Assembly (NCBI GenBank): GCA_964019135.1
Contig: OZ025265.1
Coordinates: 22,047,143-22,111,142, forward strand
Source of the DNA: Arenicola marina
Taxonomy: Eukaryota; Annelida; Polychaeta; Arenicolidae
Direction of reading: 5' to 3'
DNA length: 64,000 bases
A program made the position numbers and the translations under genes. The notes beneath the pieces are model-generated. The model searched no databases. It was not told the DNA's origin and saw only the letters and a program-made list of their open reading frames with translations. This document shows, piece after piece, positions 21,389 to 32,246 of this stretch. Each line of letters begins with the position of its first letter. The stretch's first letter is position 1.

Positions 21389-22944
21389 TCATGAGCTTGC
21401 GAATGGTGAAAAATCCGCGCCGGTCTTACCGAAATATCGTGTTTTAAGTGGTGAAATGAAACACTCCGATAAATAATTCGGTCATACAATATAATTTTAA
21501 TGTAATTATAGACCCCAAAATTATTATTTCTGGTATTAATAGCGCGTGTAATTCCGTTCTCATGGAGTCTTTAATGTCTAGCACCAACGAGTGAATTACG
21601 AGTGTACTACGATACAGCAGCGAGCTTTGTCCTCTATATACTGGCTGCACAAATACTGCACCCGTAGCATTAGATAAGCAGCCAATAGCGTGCTTAGATT
21701 TATCGTCACCTTGATGTGGACTTTCATGGCTTCGTACATCATCCTGACTAAAATGGTCTGTGTTTGATGAAGGACATAGCTTCCACCGGACGGTTGTGTG
21801 AGAGCGCGACTGAGTCAACAACAAAGTCTTAAGGGAATGGCTTCCTTGCCTCATCCGACTTCAACCCAATGTGTTGGGATGGCGTGAATATGCCGCACAT
21901 CGGTCTTAAATCTGTTTAACTAAGTGCCTATTGCCCACAGATTTTATGCACCGGGCTTTGCGCTGTTGGGGTAAAAGATTGCGGAACCAAGGTGTAAACT
22001 GGCATGAAATCAAATCGTACTATCGTTTAGCGCTTGGATTAATGTGGTTAACTTTCCGCCTGTGATTTATTTGCAATGTAGTTTATCCGATTACTGTGGT
22101 ATCACTAGCGCAGTTGAAGCTACATTAGCAGTGTGCGTCGCGTATCAAATACCCAGTTAGCTGGCTTTATAGCGTAGATGCTGCACGGACGAAAACTGAA
22201 GGTCCTGAGAGAGCAATTAGAGATTAGCAATTAGGCGCAAAAGGGCTGGTGTCGTAATCGTACCTGTTTAACTGGGCGGCAAAGCGTAGCGGCTTACTGG
22301 ATATATGCTTCTCTGCAGCAGAGACAAACATGTTAATTAATGAACTGTTTTGCAAAGTGACGGCCTGTAATTTAAAAAATGTTATCTTCTGTTTCCTTAA
22401 GTAGCAGACTTATTGTCAGATAATATATATAATATTAAAAGTCGATTGTTCCATTATCAGAATTACAGGTTTTCCAGCATCGCAAGTTTGTTTGATGTCT
22501 ATTATGGATGAAGCCAGTTGCTAATGTAAGATGGTAAAACCTCGTGTTGAAATAACAAGGTGGAAAGCCAGAAATGCTAATATATTTTTATTATTGGCCC
22601 AAGCATTCTTACACGATATGTATCCAGAAAACAAGGGGCGTGTTATTTAGATAGTTAAGTGATTTGTTGCGTATTACCATTGTTAGTAAAGGCACGAAGT
22701 AATTGATACGGCGGAAAGATATATGCATAAGAGAAAAACGTGTATGAGTTGTATGCTGTTTTATTATAAAACATAAAAGCAAGATGAAATGGGACAAATG
22801 TTTTCACAAAATGGCATTGATTTGAACTGTATTAGTGATATTTAACGATATCGCCAGACAAACAATGGAAGGCAGTCCTGGTCAACACGCCGCAAATTGT
22901 TCAAGGCGAAGTGTCGAATGGGAATTTCTCTCAAAATGACGCTG

Positions 22945-23288
22945 CTACGTGTTGACTGCGGCATCATTACACACTTCCTCGCCATCGATCTCGCTCACCG
23001 CCTCGCCCACCTCCAGGCCAGGGCGACCATGTGGTTCTCGCACCGATTGGCATACATGAAGAACATGTCTCGCACACCTTCCAGCGTAGCCAACTCCTGA
23101 TGCAGTGAGTAGCGGAAGGAGCGCTGGTCGGCCGCCACGGCACGATCGTAGCGCGCCTGGAGGTCGTCTATGCGATTGTTGAGCAACTGGATCTGGCGAC
23201 AGGACAGACGGAACTTGGAATGGATCATCCGGTAAGAGTCGACAAGTTGGATGATCTGCCGCTCTGTCATTTTCATCGATGACGTCAT
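22945..23288 (-). pseudogene. Class B family gene, frameshifted copy, right arm
   Basis: Mirror copy of 17193-17536 with the same 37-bp deletion and early stop at 22995. The ATG at 23288 overlaps the same TGACGTCA palindrome. Its promoter (ATTGG and TATAAAGG) is on the minus strand at about 23461-23557. Confidence 0.65.
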
Positions 23289-24349
23289 ATTTATTTGACG
23301 GAAGTGACCGTTTCAATGCAGTTTTGGACTGGTCTCCAACAATATGTTGTACCGGAAGAAACGATTTAAGGCGATTGGCCTAAAACAACATTTGTACCCA
23401 GCGAATCGCTTTGAGACGGCTGGTCTGCAACAATATTGAATTGACAGGAAATATCCTAACCCTTTATAGCCCTCTGCTTGTCATCCGTTCCGTGTTGGCG
23501 TTTGGCGTACTTGCCATTTACAACCAATAGGAAGAAGTTCGAAGCCTATTAACCAATGGGTGGCAAGGGAGGGTTTCTCACCAAATGATATGATGACGAT
23601 TGGCTTCTTTGCTGTTTAAGTCGATGAGAAGAGACGCGCAATGTTAATTGATCCACCAACACTTGGCTTCACTTCTGGGCGGCAAGCCGTTTATTTAAAG
23701 ACGCAATCGTGCTGGCTTCTTGCCTGTCTCTTTATGGTAGGGGCCAAGAACTAGTGTAGGTCATGGGCGTGTGTATCTATATCATGGTGGTTTGGGGCGG
23801 GTTTTTACGTGAAATAAAATAATATATAGAAAATCATAGCTGAGCCTGCAAATACCCTGACGTGGGCAATTTGAGCGTTCATCTTTATTGGTCTTTCTTA
23901 TCGGATACTAAAGATTGGGTGCAAACCTTATTCTGTTGGAGTAATTCTGATATAAACATGCCAACTCGATAATCGTAGTTTTTGTTTTATTTGACAAGCT
24001 TCCAATGCAAACACACATACTGCTATCAAATTGATATATGTCCGATGAACAGAAAACATAAAGCATTTTGCCAGATGGATAGATAAAAGTTGTTTTGAGG
24101 CATTCGTGCTGGTATATGCAAAGCAAAACAAAGTAACCAGACAGTATGAAGGTATCTTGTGGTCAAACATCATTACAAAATGTCAGACAAAATGTACATC
24201 ATGAATTTCATTTCTATTAAATAATTGTTATAGATTTAATTTAATTATAACTTTTACTACATATCTCGTGTAATTTCATTGTGGCATTATTATTGCCTGT
24301 CTTTTTTAATATACGGATTTATACAGATTACAGTAATTGTGTAAAACAA

Positions 24350-24409
24350 ATAGATATCAGTATAATTGTAATTAGTGCAAACGATTACTAACAATCACGA
24401 CGTGATCGT
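24350..24409 (-). repeat. Recurrent intergenic motif, right-arm copy
   Basis: Mirror copy of the block at 16072-16130. Confidence 0.6.
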
Positions 24410-24484
24410 GTGAGAAAACGTAATGTTGGCGTTTTAAACAGTAAACCGAGAAATGTAGCAGGCCGCAATAGGCCGGAATAATGT

Positions 24485-24634
24485 TTAGTTCACTTCATAC
24501 GTCATCTCTGATGATCGAAGTTCGAGAAGGCAAACTTGGTGACAGACGCGCCATAACTTGAAATGCACCATATGATCAAAGTAAAGAAGGTCTGCGGCCA
24601 ACTGGCCATCTGTTAGTACCACGGATAAAACCAT
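24485..24634 (-). pseudogene. Class A family fragment, right arm
   Basis: Mirror copy of 15846-15995, truncated before the family core, with a few substitutions. Confidence 0.65.
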
Positions 24635-25279
24635 CGTCACGTGACACTGACGACAAATTTTCCACAATGGAGATATTCAATTTTGATATTTGATGTTGAG
24701 AAGCCTTCACTTAATGACGAATAACTAAATCAAACACCAGCCAAAAGCTATCACGCGCGACAGATATGAGCGTACAATGGCACCATAGTGAAGTTTCGTC
24801 CGTAATGTAGGAGCTGAAGAATATCGCGCTCACAAAGGATGAGACAAAGAGCCAATAGCAGGTTTAGTTGTGGCAGAGTCAACAACAAAGTCACAACAGA
24901 CCTACCTGCTTTTGTGTCTCTGACTTCCACCTCTACATTGCCGTTTAGTGTACATAAGCCACAACCTGGCCCATAAATCTCTCCGTCCCTAAGCCAATAA
25001 GTACGTTAATATTTACCGCCGGTTGTGTGCTTCTGGGTTTGTGCCGTTGGCGCAAAGTGTTTTCCCACCGAAGCGCAAGTGCAGAGCATTGAACTGACAA
25101 TGTCATTTAAAGCTTTTAATGCGATTAATTTTCTGCGTTGTCTATTAATTTGCGCAATATCATCATCCTATCTACGCTCAGTTATGCAGTTTGAAACTAT
25201 ATAACGACTATGTACGCAACATCTTGAGGATTGATTGAATGTTACTTTGTAATAAACTTCGAGAATTACTGGATCATAT

Positions 25280-26661
25280 TGTAAAGGTTACGCTGTGGCG
25301 TGCCGCCCAGCTCACCTTATAATAACGGAATTAACATTAGCAGTATTTGCCTATTTTATTTTATTATATTTAAAGGGAATGTGCGTCACCACCCTGCGGT
25401 AAGAGTAAACAGATCCCAAAGTCGCCATGTGAATGGATGTAAATACTTTCTCAGGGATTCGCTTGGGTGGTCGCAATTGTATAGACAGTAATTGGTCTCA
25501 TGAAACACGCCATATGGTACCGGGTGGTACAAGGCAGTAGACATGTGTCATGTCACCATGCGTCACTGTTGTTGTGACATCGACTAACAAATACGCATAG
25601 GCAAGCAGTTTAAAACCAGATGGTAAACACAATCATTAATTGTTGAGGTCCGGTGACACCCTGTATTGATTAAATCGCCGCGGTCACACGGAGATAAGTG
25701 AAGGGATCATAAGGTCACGCCTACCCCTATGACTTGATAAAGAGAGAACGCTTGGGTCAACAAATCCCACGTTTCAAGGTCAGGCAACGCCTGTGAGCGA
25801 CGCCCTGTATGAATCATTGTCATCGTGATACACTAATGATAGGGGTCATGCCTACCCCAATGGCTTAGTAAAGAGAGAAAGCAGAGGTTGCGAAATCCCA
25901 ACCTACAGTATCGGTTTACCCGACGTCGGGTCCTATATGTGTAGCCAAACGCGGTTCTTCAAAGGGTAAGACCAATGTCAAAGGTGGAAGTGATTTATGT
26001 GACAGCATGTCAAGTCTATTGTGAATAGCTCCATGTATACAAATCACAAGTAGCTTATGTGGCATTCACGTGATAATTGAGCCCTGGGGGTGTAAACCAA
26101 TCAGGAGCTTACACATTCAACCAGTAGCATGTGAGGACCAATGGGTATAAATACCAGAGGTTCAGAGGTAGAAGAGTAACTCGGGACTCGGAACTCGGAA
26201 CTCACCAGGACCAGGAGCGAGGAGCGAACCAAGGACCCAGACCAGAACTCAAGACCGAAGATGCCCCGAGCTGAGCAGTAAAGAATCCAGACGCAGCAGG
26301 TCGACACTGGCCATGGAGAACACCCCCAAGACAAGACCCAAGATCTGGTTCGTTCCGCTGCCACCTCCTGAGTCGGCTGGTACCCGAGTCTATTATTTAG
26401 ATGATGTGATTATTTACATATAACTATACAACGAGAAGTACGATGAACAAAGAAGATTGAAGAACTGAAGAACTCTGTAAATACGATTATTAAATATTGA
26501 TATTCATTATACATGTCCGTTGTTGTTGACTTTGTTCGTTGTGTGGCTCACGAATAAGTCCAGGTGTCTGTTACACGCCCTGGCCGGACCCCGATATCAG
26601 GTTACACATATGTCAAGATTCCACCTCAAATCATCACGGTCTCACGAGGAGGGTCTTCACA
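25280..26661 (+). repeat. Gypsy 5' LTR, right copy
   Basis: A 1382-bp LTR from TGTAAAGG to CTTCACA. ACCAATGGGTATAAATACC at 26137-26155 holds a CCAAT box and TATAAATA (26146-26153), so U3 probably ends near 26175. Confidence 0.93.
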
Positions 26662-26665
26662 TAAT

Positions 26666-26682
26666 TGGTGCCGTGACCAGGA
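26666..26682 (+). other. Primer-binding site, right copy
   Basis: TGGTGCCGTGACCAGGA four bases after the LTR end, identical to the left copy. Confidence 0.7.
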
Positions 26683-26886
26683 TTATCGGAAAGCCATTAA
26701 CAATGAACGGGTCGAACCGGACATAATGAATATTGATCGAGCCGGTGGTGCTGTAAGAGTGTGTTCTCGGGAGACACAGACACCAAAGTCGTGGTTGTGT
26801 GCTGAAGAAGAAGTCACAGTCATCCCCTGTACGGAAAACTGGGACGAGGACGCCCCTGTTAAGGAAACTGGGCCTTAACTGAGGCG

Positions 26887-27525
26887 ATGTCATCTCGCCG
26901 TCATCAGAAGCCACCTACCCCACCTCCCGCTGAGAGACACCCCATTTGTGCCTCGCTTCAAGTTGAGCCGAACAGTGCAATCTCCCGGTTCCGAGATCTG
27001 ACTGTTGAATACACCCCCGAAAACGGGTGGAGACTCTATTCCACCGACTGTCCCTATTTTAACACGTACTTTTCCCCCGGATCGGTGCAGCAACTGACAG
27101 TCCGCGTGTGGAACCCCTTATTCCGGCCGGTGGAAACCCTTCCAAGCTTCCAAACATCAACACCATCAGCAGGACCGGACACATCGATACCGTGGCCAGA
27201 GTGGACTGAGACACCACAACAAACGGTGACGCCATCCGCGCCCCACACTACGCCGCCACAACCATCGACATCAGCAACGTCGACAACAACTCTCAGACGA
27301 GAGGCGCCGGGCGTCCTTCTAGATAGAGTACGGGATTTGTGTCGCCGATTGGTGCGAGGGGAACTTGATATCAGAGACTCGCCCCAATCTCCTCCGCTGT
27401 GCGACCAGGGGCCGACACCGATTGAGGTCGTGTATATATCGGACGACGAAGAATCAACCCCGGCGTCATCAGTTGTGTACCCTTCAGACGTTAATCCGGC
27501 AGGTTTCCCGTGGGCACGGAGGTAA
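26887..27525 (+). CDS. Leader ORF of the Gypsy element, right copy (212 aa, unknown)
   Basis: The same 212-residue reading frame as at 12955-13593, with only a few changed residues. The PSAP motif (116-119) and the VVYISDDEE motif (181-189) are both kept. It starts 225 bp after the LTR and ends 39 bp before the gag ATG, so it would be the first substantial ORF on the genomic RNA; gag translation would then need leaky scanning, reinitiation or splicing. A 50-codon frame from 26726 precedes it, but I cannot support that as a gene. Confidence 0.65.
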   Translation: MSSRRHQKPPTPPPAERHPICASLQVEPNSAISRFRDLTVEYTPENGWRLYSTDCPYFNTYFSPGSVQQLTVRVWNPLFRPVETLPSFQTSTPSAGPDTSIPWPEWTETPQQTVTPSAPHTTPPQPSTSATSTTTLRREAPGVLLDRVRDLCRRLVRGELDIRDSPQSPPLCDQGPTPIEVVYISDDEESTPASSVVYPSDVNPAGFPWARR

Positions 27526-27563
27526 CACTTTAACTCGTGTATACGGTTCCCAACGTCATTACC

Positions 27564-28748
27564 ATGGCGGGGGACGATGATGTTAATATGGCGGGGCCTG
27601 CAGTTCCGAATGTAACCGCCGATCAAATGTTGGACCTGGCGTATAAGGCCAATCAAAAACAGTTACAAGAACTCTTGGCCCGATGGACCGCGGTCCAACT
27701 GGGTTCCGAAGAAAGACAGGGCATCCTCCACTCTATGACCCCGTGTGATGGTAGCACCCGTGACCTGGTGCGCAAATGGATTGCGGACATGGATGTGGTG
27801 AACAATGACAATGCCGTGAACGTTCACCCCATCCTGAAAAGGACCACGATGGGTCCTCTCCGACGAGAACTGGACACATACATCACTAACACCGCTCAAC
27901 AGCACGTCGTGGCGAAAGATCAAGTGCCTTGGGTCGACATAAAGAAAGAGGTACTTGCCATCTTTCTCGGAGGAGAAGAAGCCGCGCGCAAACGCGCCGA
28001 GATCGATGTGGTAAAGCAGGAGGCGTATGAACCTGAAGAGCACTATATTGTGCGGTTCAGAAGTCTGGCATCCGATGCATACCCCTCATATGCGAACAAT
28101 CCGGATCAGCAGAGAATCCTGCTGCAAGCCTTCTTACGAGGGCTTAAGAACGCTGACCTGTGCCGTCGTGTGGTTAGCCGCCCGGACGTCACCACGATCG
28201 ATCAGGCCATACAATGGGTGAGGACCTTCATCAACGCCACCGACCGTTTTCAACGATTGGGTCGCGCCGAGACGTCCCGAATGGAAGCACCCATGGAAGT
28301 GGACGCGGTAGGCACCATTGCAGGAGTCATGGAGAGACTCGACGCCAGGCTGGGAGACATCAAGCACCAGCTGAACCAGGTTGAAAAGAAGACACAGGCG
28401 AACACAAGAGCACTGGACATCGTGACCCACCCACCGGTAAGTGCCTTTGCTAGTGCCCGTGATGACCGACCTCCACCCCGGTGTTACAATTGCGGACAGT
28501 CAGGTCACCTGATCCGCGAGTGCTCTCGACCAAAATGTTTTAATTGCGGACAGTTGGGCCATGTTAGGCGGGAGTGTAGGCGTCCGAAAGATGCGTCATA
28601 CGCTCGGGACCGAGATGGGTCAGGCCCTCGAAACTATATGCCGCGGAAGCAATATGCCACTGAGAGAAAGGGCAAAATAGATGAAAGAGAAAGACAGGGT
28701 TCTTCTCAACCAAACCGCGCACAGTACGGTGCAAAGCCAAAAAACTAG
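27564..28748 (+). CDS. gag: Gypsy gag, intact copy
   Basis: A 394-residue capsid and nucleocapsid protein. The chosen start is ACCATGG at 27564, an ideal eukaryotic context. The N-terminal two thirds is helical capsid-like sequence (VPWVDIKKEVLAIFLG, EEHYIVRFRSLASDAYP, ILLQAFLRGL), typical of retrotransposon gag. Residues about 307-344 hold two CCHC zinc knuckles (CYNCGQSGHLIREC, CFNCGQLGHVRREC) that bind RNA. The C-terminus is basic and disordered. It ends at TAG directly after the slippery heptamer at 28739-28745. The left-arm copy has lost 5 bp and its frame; this one is complete, but the pol behind it is cut off. Confidence 0.92.
   Translation: MAGDDDVNMAGPAVPNVTADQMLDLAYKANQKQLQELLARWTAVQLGSEERQGILHSMTPCDGSTRDLVRKWIADMDVVNNDNAVNVHPILKRTTMGPLRRELDTYITNTAQQHVVAKDQVPWVDIKKEVLAIFLGGEEAARKRAEIDVVKQEAYEPEEHYIVRFRSLASDAYPSYANNPDQQRILLQAFLRGLKNADLCRRVVSRPDVTTIDQAIQWVRTFINATDRFQRLGRAETSRMEAPMEVDAVGTIAGVMERLDARLGDIKHQLNQVEKKTQANTRALDIVTHPPVSAFASARDDRPPPRCYNCGQSGHLIRECSRPKCFNCGQLGHVRRECRRPKDASYARDRDGSGPRNYMPRKQYATERKGKIDERERQGSSQPNRAQYGAKPKN
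28739..28745 (+). promoter_or_regulatory. Gag-pol -1 frameshift site, right copy
   Basis: A AAA AAC in the gag frame, followed directly by the gag TAG. Pol continues in the -1 frame. A AAA AAC is a well-known retroviral slippery heptamer. Confidence 0.75.
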
Positions 28749-29271
28749 TGTACGCTACGACGGGCCGTCTATCCGTTGCCCTTACCATTGGCGGTGTTCG
28801 GGTTAATGCCTTGTTAGACACAGGAGCGAGTTGTAGCGTATTACGACATGGAAAATTCCGCCAGTATCTCCAGGCCAGAAGGCGCCCTACGGTGTTTAAG
28901 CGCGCTAACTCGATCAAGACTGTGTCAGGCGAAGTAATTAGACCCGTTGGGAAGGCCAGCATTAAGATAGACAAAGTCTTAATCCCGCAGGAAGTGATTG
29001 TTGTTAATGATGATCATATCAACAAGGAAATGATCCTAGGACAGGATATGTTGGAGGCAGGTGATGCCAAAATTGATATTAGACAGAAACAGTTAGAGTG
29101 GTTTGGAAAAATGTATGCGTTGAGAACTGATCTGGACCTCTCCACGATATACGGATTTGATGAGGCAATGCCACAGATCGGTGATAGCGACATAGAAAAC
29201 GTAGTGCAGGAAAATGAAGATATATTCTCCTCTAAAACAGAACAAGCAGGAATATGTAACCTTATACCGAT
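28748..29271 (+). pseudogene. pol: Gypsy pol, protease part only
   Basis: The first 174 or so codons of pol are present, including LLDTGASCSVL of the aspartic protease, and match the left copy. At 29271 the sequence switches to an antisense LINE fragment; the frame then runs on by chance to 29509. Reverse transcriptase, RNase H and integrase are missing. Confidence 0.9.
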
Positions 29272-30347
29272 ATGTATAGTTGCTTGCAGCCTACCGACGG
29301 TGTCCGCAAGGTTAGAGAGATCGTCAGCATACATCAATGCAACCAAGTTCGGGAACGTTTTGTCTACAAATACACCATTACAGTTATTGCGGATCAGCAT
29401 GTCAAAATACTCATTCACATACAGGATAAAGAGGAGCGGGCTGAGGAGACAGCCCTGTCGAGTACCTAGCGTACAGGTAAAAAAATCAGTCAGGCGATTG
29501 CGGCACTGAACACACGATCTAAGTTTGCCATATAAAGACATAAGCACCCTAAGGGTTCTTCCATGTAGGCCTTCTGATATTAATCTGTGCCATAGATGAC
29601 TATGTGGGACCTGGTCGAAAGCTCTGCTGAAATCTACATATAGGCAATAGAAACGACCCCCTGGTTTACTTAAATATTTATGAATGACTGCCTGCAAGAC
29701 ATACACTTGATCAATAGTTGATCTCCCGTGCCTGAATCCAGACTGACACTCTGATAGCTTATCGTTAGCTTCGGCCCAGTCAATTAGTCTAGTGCTTAGG
29801 ATCTTCATAAAGACTTTGCTTGTGGCCGCTAGTAGAGATATCCCTCTGTAATTACCCGGGTTTTCACATGGCCCGGTCTTCAGTACTGGGAATATAATAG
29901 CATCAGCCCACTGCTGCGGGTAGTCACCGTTACTCATAATATGGTCAAAAATATCTGCTAAGATCGGGCTTACGAATTCACTACTGTGCTTAAGTACCTC
30001 AATGGGAAGCCCATCCGGGCCAGGGGCTTTATTACAGGGTAAACTAGCAATGGCGGTTTCCACCTCGTCAACCGATATATCGTCGTCAAAAAAGTTTTCA
30101 TAGCAAGCCGTCGGCCCTCCCACCTTGCACTGCAGACAGGAGTTGATATGGTCCGTCACTTCAGAATCAACCCTCTCTTGGAAGGTTGCTTCTGGCTGTT
30201 GTCCAGTATTGAGTAGAGTCTTAAAGTATTCCTCCCAGTCTTTAGAGCTTATCGGGTCGCGGGACTGAGATATTCCTCCCTTAAACCTTTTCACCGTTTT
30301 CCAGCATAGTCGACTATCGTGCATACTATTTCGTAGTTTCTGCTGGG
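29272..30347 (-). mobile_element. LINE fragment with reverse transcriptase palm
   Basis: The minus strand encodes the central part of a LINE ORF2: NKAPGPDGLPIEVLKH, NYRGISLLAATSKVF, YVDFSRAFDQVPHSHLWH, RQGCLLSPLLFILYVNE and ALMYADDLSNLADTVGRLQ. It belongs to the family of 3357-4752. Its 3' part is missing where it meets the inverted arm, and its 5' end abuts the tail of a class B gene at 30348. The long open frame across all three pieces (29014-30420) is fortuitous. Confidence 0.88.
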
Positions 30348-30420
30348 TAATGATGCAACAATCAACACGTAGCAGCGTCATTGAGAGAGAAATTCCGTTT
30401 CGACACTTTGCCTTGAACAA
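30348..30420 (+). pseudogene. Class B family gene, 3' tail only
   Basis: TAATGATGC, AATCAACACGTAG and the following GCGTCATTGAGAGAG match the last codons and 3' untranslated region of class B (42932 onward). The 3' untranslated region continues to AATAAA at 30553-30558. The rest of the gene is replaced by the LINE fragment. Confidence 0.7.
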
Positions 30421-31395
30421 TAATTTACGTGTTGACCACGTCTATATTCCACTTTTACTCTCGCAGTATCGCTACATGTCACTAATAAACTTCATTGCAG
30501 TGCAGTATTTTTGAATACATTTGTCCAACTTCATCTTGTTTTTAAGTTTCATAATAAAACAGTATTCGATTCATATATATTTTCCTCTTATGCATGTCGC
30601 TTAACCGTCTCAGTCGCATAACTATTGTGTTTTTTTCATACATACCGTGCGTTACCTGACGCCATATACACATGAGTAGAATTGATCAATATTAATCACT
30701 ATGTTTATTGCGTCTTTCCTGCTCAAATGATACTTACCAGTTATTACTATTTATATTATATGACCATATAACAATAGCGCAGGTCAATAAAATGCCTAAC
30801 GCCATGCAGAACTCGCGCTACTACTATTATTAAGAGTTCAATGTAAATTCAACTTCGCTTATGTGCTGAGCGTTAACATGTTTCCTTGCTTCTTTGGTTT
30901 AACTTTCGCATACAACGTTCGAAATAAAATGTCTAATGCTTACAAGCCTTCTCAAATCTTGTGAGATTTATCAGCATAGCGTGCGATTTGGGTCAGATTG
31001 CACGACTTTAGCGGCCTTATGACTTAATGCCATTGTACCAGTTAACACTACCATCAACTCGTAATAATAAGCCATACTACTCAAAGGAACTGACAGTACA
31101 AGTTTACAATAAACAGGCCGTCGATTTGCAATACTACTAATTATTTGTTGTTCTACGCCACAGAGAAGTACACATCAATTAAGCCGTTGCGTTTTTGCGA
31201 CCCTGTTAAACATTTCAATATATTCAGTATTCAGTACACTATTATGTAAATTATCTCATTGTGTCATCCTGACATTCTCAAACAATCGCGAGGTGATTGT
31301 TATTGATCGTTCGCACTAAATGCAATTGGACTGATCTCTTTTTTCTTCACGCAACTACTTTTATTTTTACCGAGCCTTATTTCAAAAAGGACATG
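30421..31395 (+). other. Class B to class C intergenic sequence
   Basis: No gene is seen. It matches 43030-44136, except that it lacks about 70 bp around 43378-43448 and has one copy, not two, of the recurrent motif. Confidence 0.55.
31281..31345 (+). repeat. Recurrent intergenic motif
   Basis: CAATCGCGAGGTGATTG, TATTGATCGTTCGCAC and the following AATGCAATTGGACTGAT match the pair at 43957-44085. Confidence 0.6.
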
Positions 31396-31905
31396 CAATA
31401 ATACGTAATTACAAATTACTCCAGATATGTAGTAAAAAAGATAATTAAACTAAATGATAGAGATAAATTTGTTATGTTTTCTCTTCATTGGACATGTATC
31501 AATATAATAGCAGTATGTGTGTTTGCAATGGAAGCTTGTCAAATAAAACGAAAGTTTCGCACCCAACCTTTATTATCCGATAAGACTATTTACAGAGAAC
31601 CATCCCTGTTCTCATCGTCTAACACATAACATTCCAATAACTTTCGGAAAGTGAAGCCATGTTCTGTTGGCCTTTGAAGTCGACTTGCTCGTCGCGCGAA
31701 TGTGAAGCCATGTTTTTGGGGCGATCAATTAATGCTGCACGCCTTTCTTCCCTGTTTAAAGCCGCGGAGAAGCCAACGAATCGATTATGAACCAGGCAGA
31801 AGCGTTATCCCGTTTCCATTGCTCAATGCATGTTGAGCCTTGTTCTCATTGACCATTATCCCAACTGGACCACACGCAGAGTGCTAGTTAGGTATACCAT
31901 TCGGC

Positions 31906-31913
31906 TATAAAAG
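31906..31913 (+). promoter_or_regulatory. Class C TATA box, left copy of the direct repeat
   Basis: TATAAAAG in GGCTATAAAAGG. The ATTGG box found in the intact class C gene at 44589 reads ATTGA here. Confidence 0.6.
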
Positions 31914-32083
31914 GTTAGCCAAGTTGTTACTAAATCATATCCAGTTGGGAGCCGGACAAACGATCAGTGTTACGGCGTATGTCTCCTGGTACATAATAAG
32001 CAGTTCGCTATTTACACAGAACTGTCTTAAAACAGGGTTTCTTGTTTCCGGATATTGACGTCATCGACGGCTGCCAGATCGAG

Positions 32084-32246
32084 ATGCTCAACAACCGCAT
32101 ATTCGACCTCCAGAGGCGCTACGATCGCGCCGTGATGGCCAACCAGCGCTCCTTCCGGTATTCGCTGCGTCTGGAGTTGGCTACGCTGGAAGGAATACGA
32201 GGCATGTTCTTTACGTACGCCCATCGGTGCGGGAATCACTTGGATG
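32084..32246 (+). pseudogene. Class C family gene, truncated at both ends
   Basis: Compared with 44814-45161, about 80 bp encoding the start and first helix have been deleted, leaving an internal ATG at 32084 (MLNNRIFDLQRRYDRAV). The core is kept, but a LINE begins after the codons for GNHLD and ends the frame at 32263. It is not expected to be functional. Confidence 0.75.

Larger units (their letters stand above)
21230..29271 (-). repeat. Right arm of the large inverted duplication
   Basis: Reverse complement of 11214-19251. Its outer end breaks inside Gypsy pol (after CTTATACCGAT) and is joined to a LINE fragment with about 2 bp of microhomology. Its LTR keeps ancestral bases at sites where the left arm has changed, and has its own private changes. 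Confidence 0.97.
25280..29271 (+). mobile_element. Gypsy element, 5' half, in the right arm
   Basis: It contains the 5' LTR, primer-binding site, leader ORF, intact gag and the protease part of pol, then stops at the duplication breakpoint. There is no env and no 3' LTR, so it cannot move by itself. ATAT at 25276-25279 is the mirrored target duplication. Confidence 0.93.
31396..32246 (+). repeat. 850-bp direct repeat flanking a LINE, left copy
   Basis: It is nearly identical to 34721-35570 (one single-base indel noted). The sequence before it continues the normal upstream flank and the sequence after the second copy continues the normal downstream flank, as expected for a target-site duplication. 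It carries the class C promoter and most of the class C gene. Confidence 0.9.

Noticed and set aside
26564..26878. A 104-codon frame at the end of the LTR, before the leader ORF
   Set aside because: It runs through the LTR end and primer-binding site and has an ATG only at codon 55; the evidence is too weak to call it a gene.
11214..29271. The palindrome as a pure assembly artefact
   Set aside because: The arms differ by substitutions and indels, and comparison with the third LTR shows changes private to each arm. A chimeric join of two haplotypes is still not fully excluded.
29014..30420. A 468-codon frame on the minus strand as one gene
   Set aside because: It fuses class B 3' sequence, a LINE reverse transcriptase fragment and antisense Gypsy pol across two breakpoints; only the middle is meaningful.
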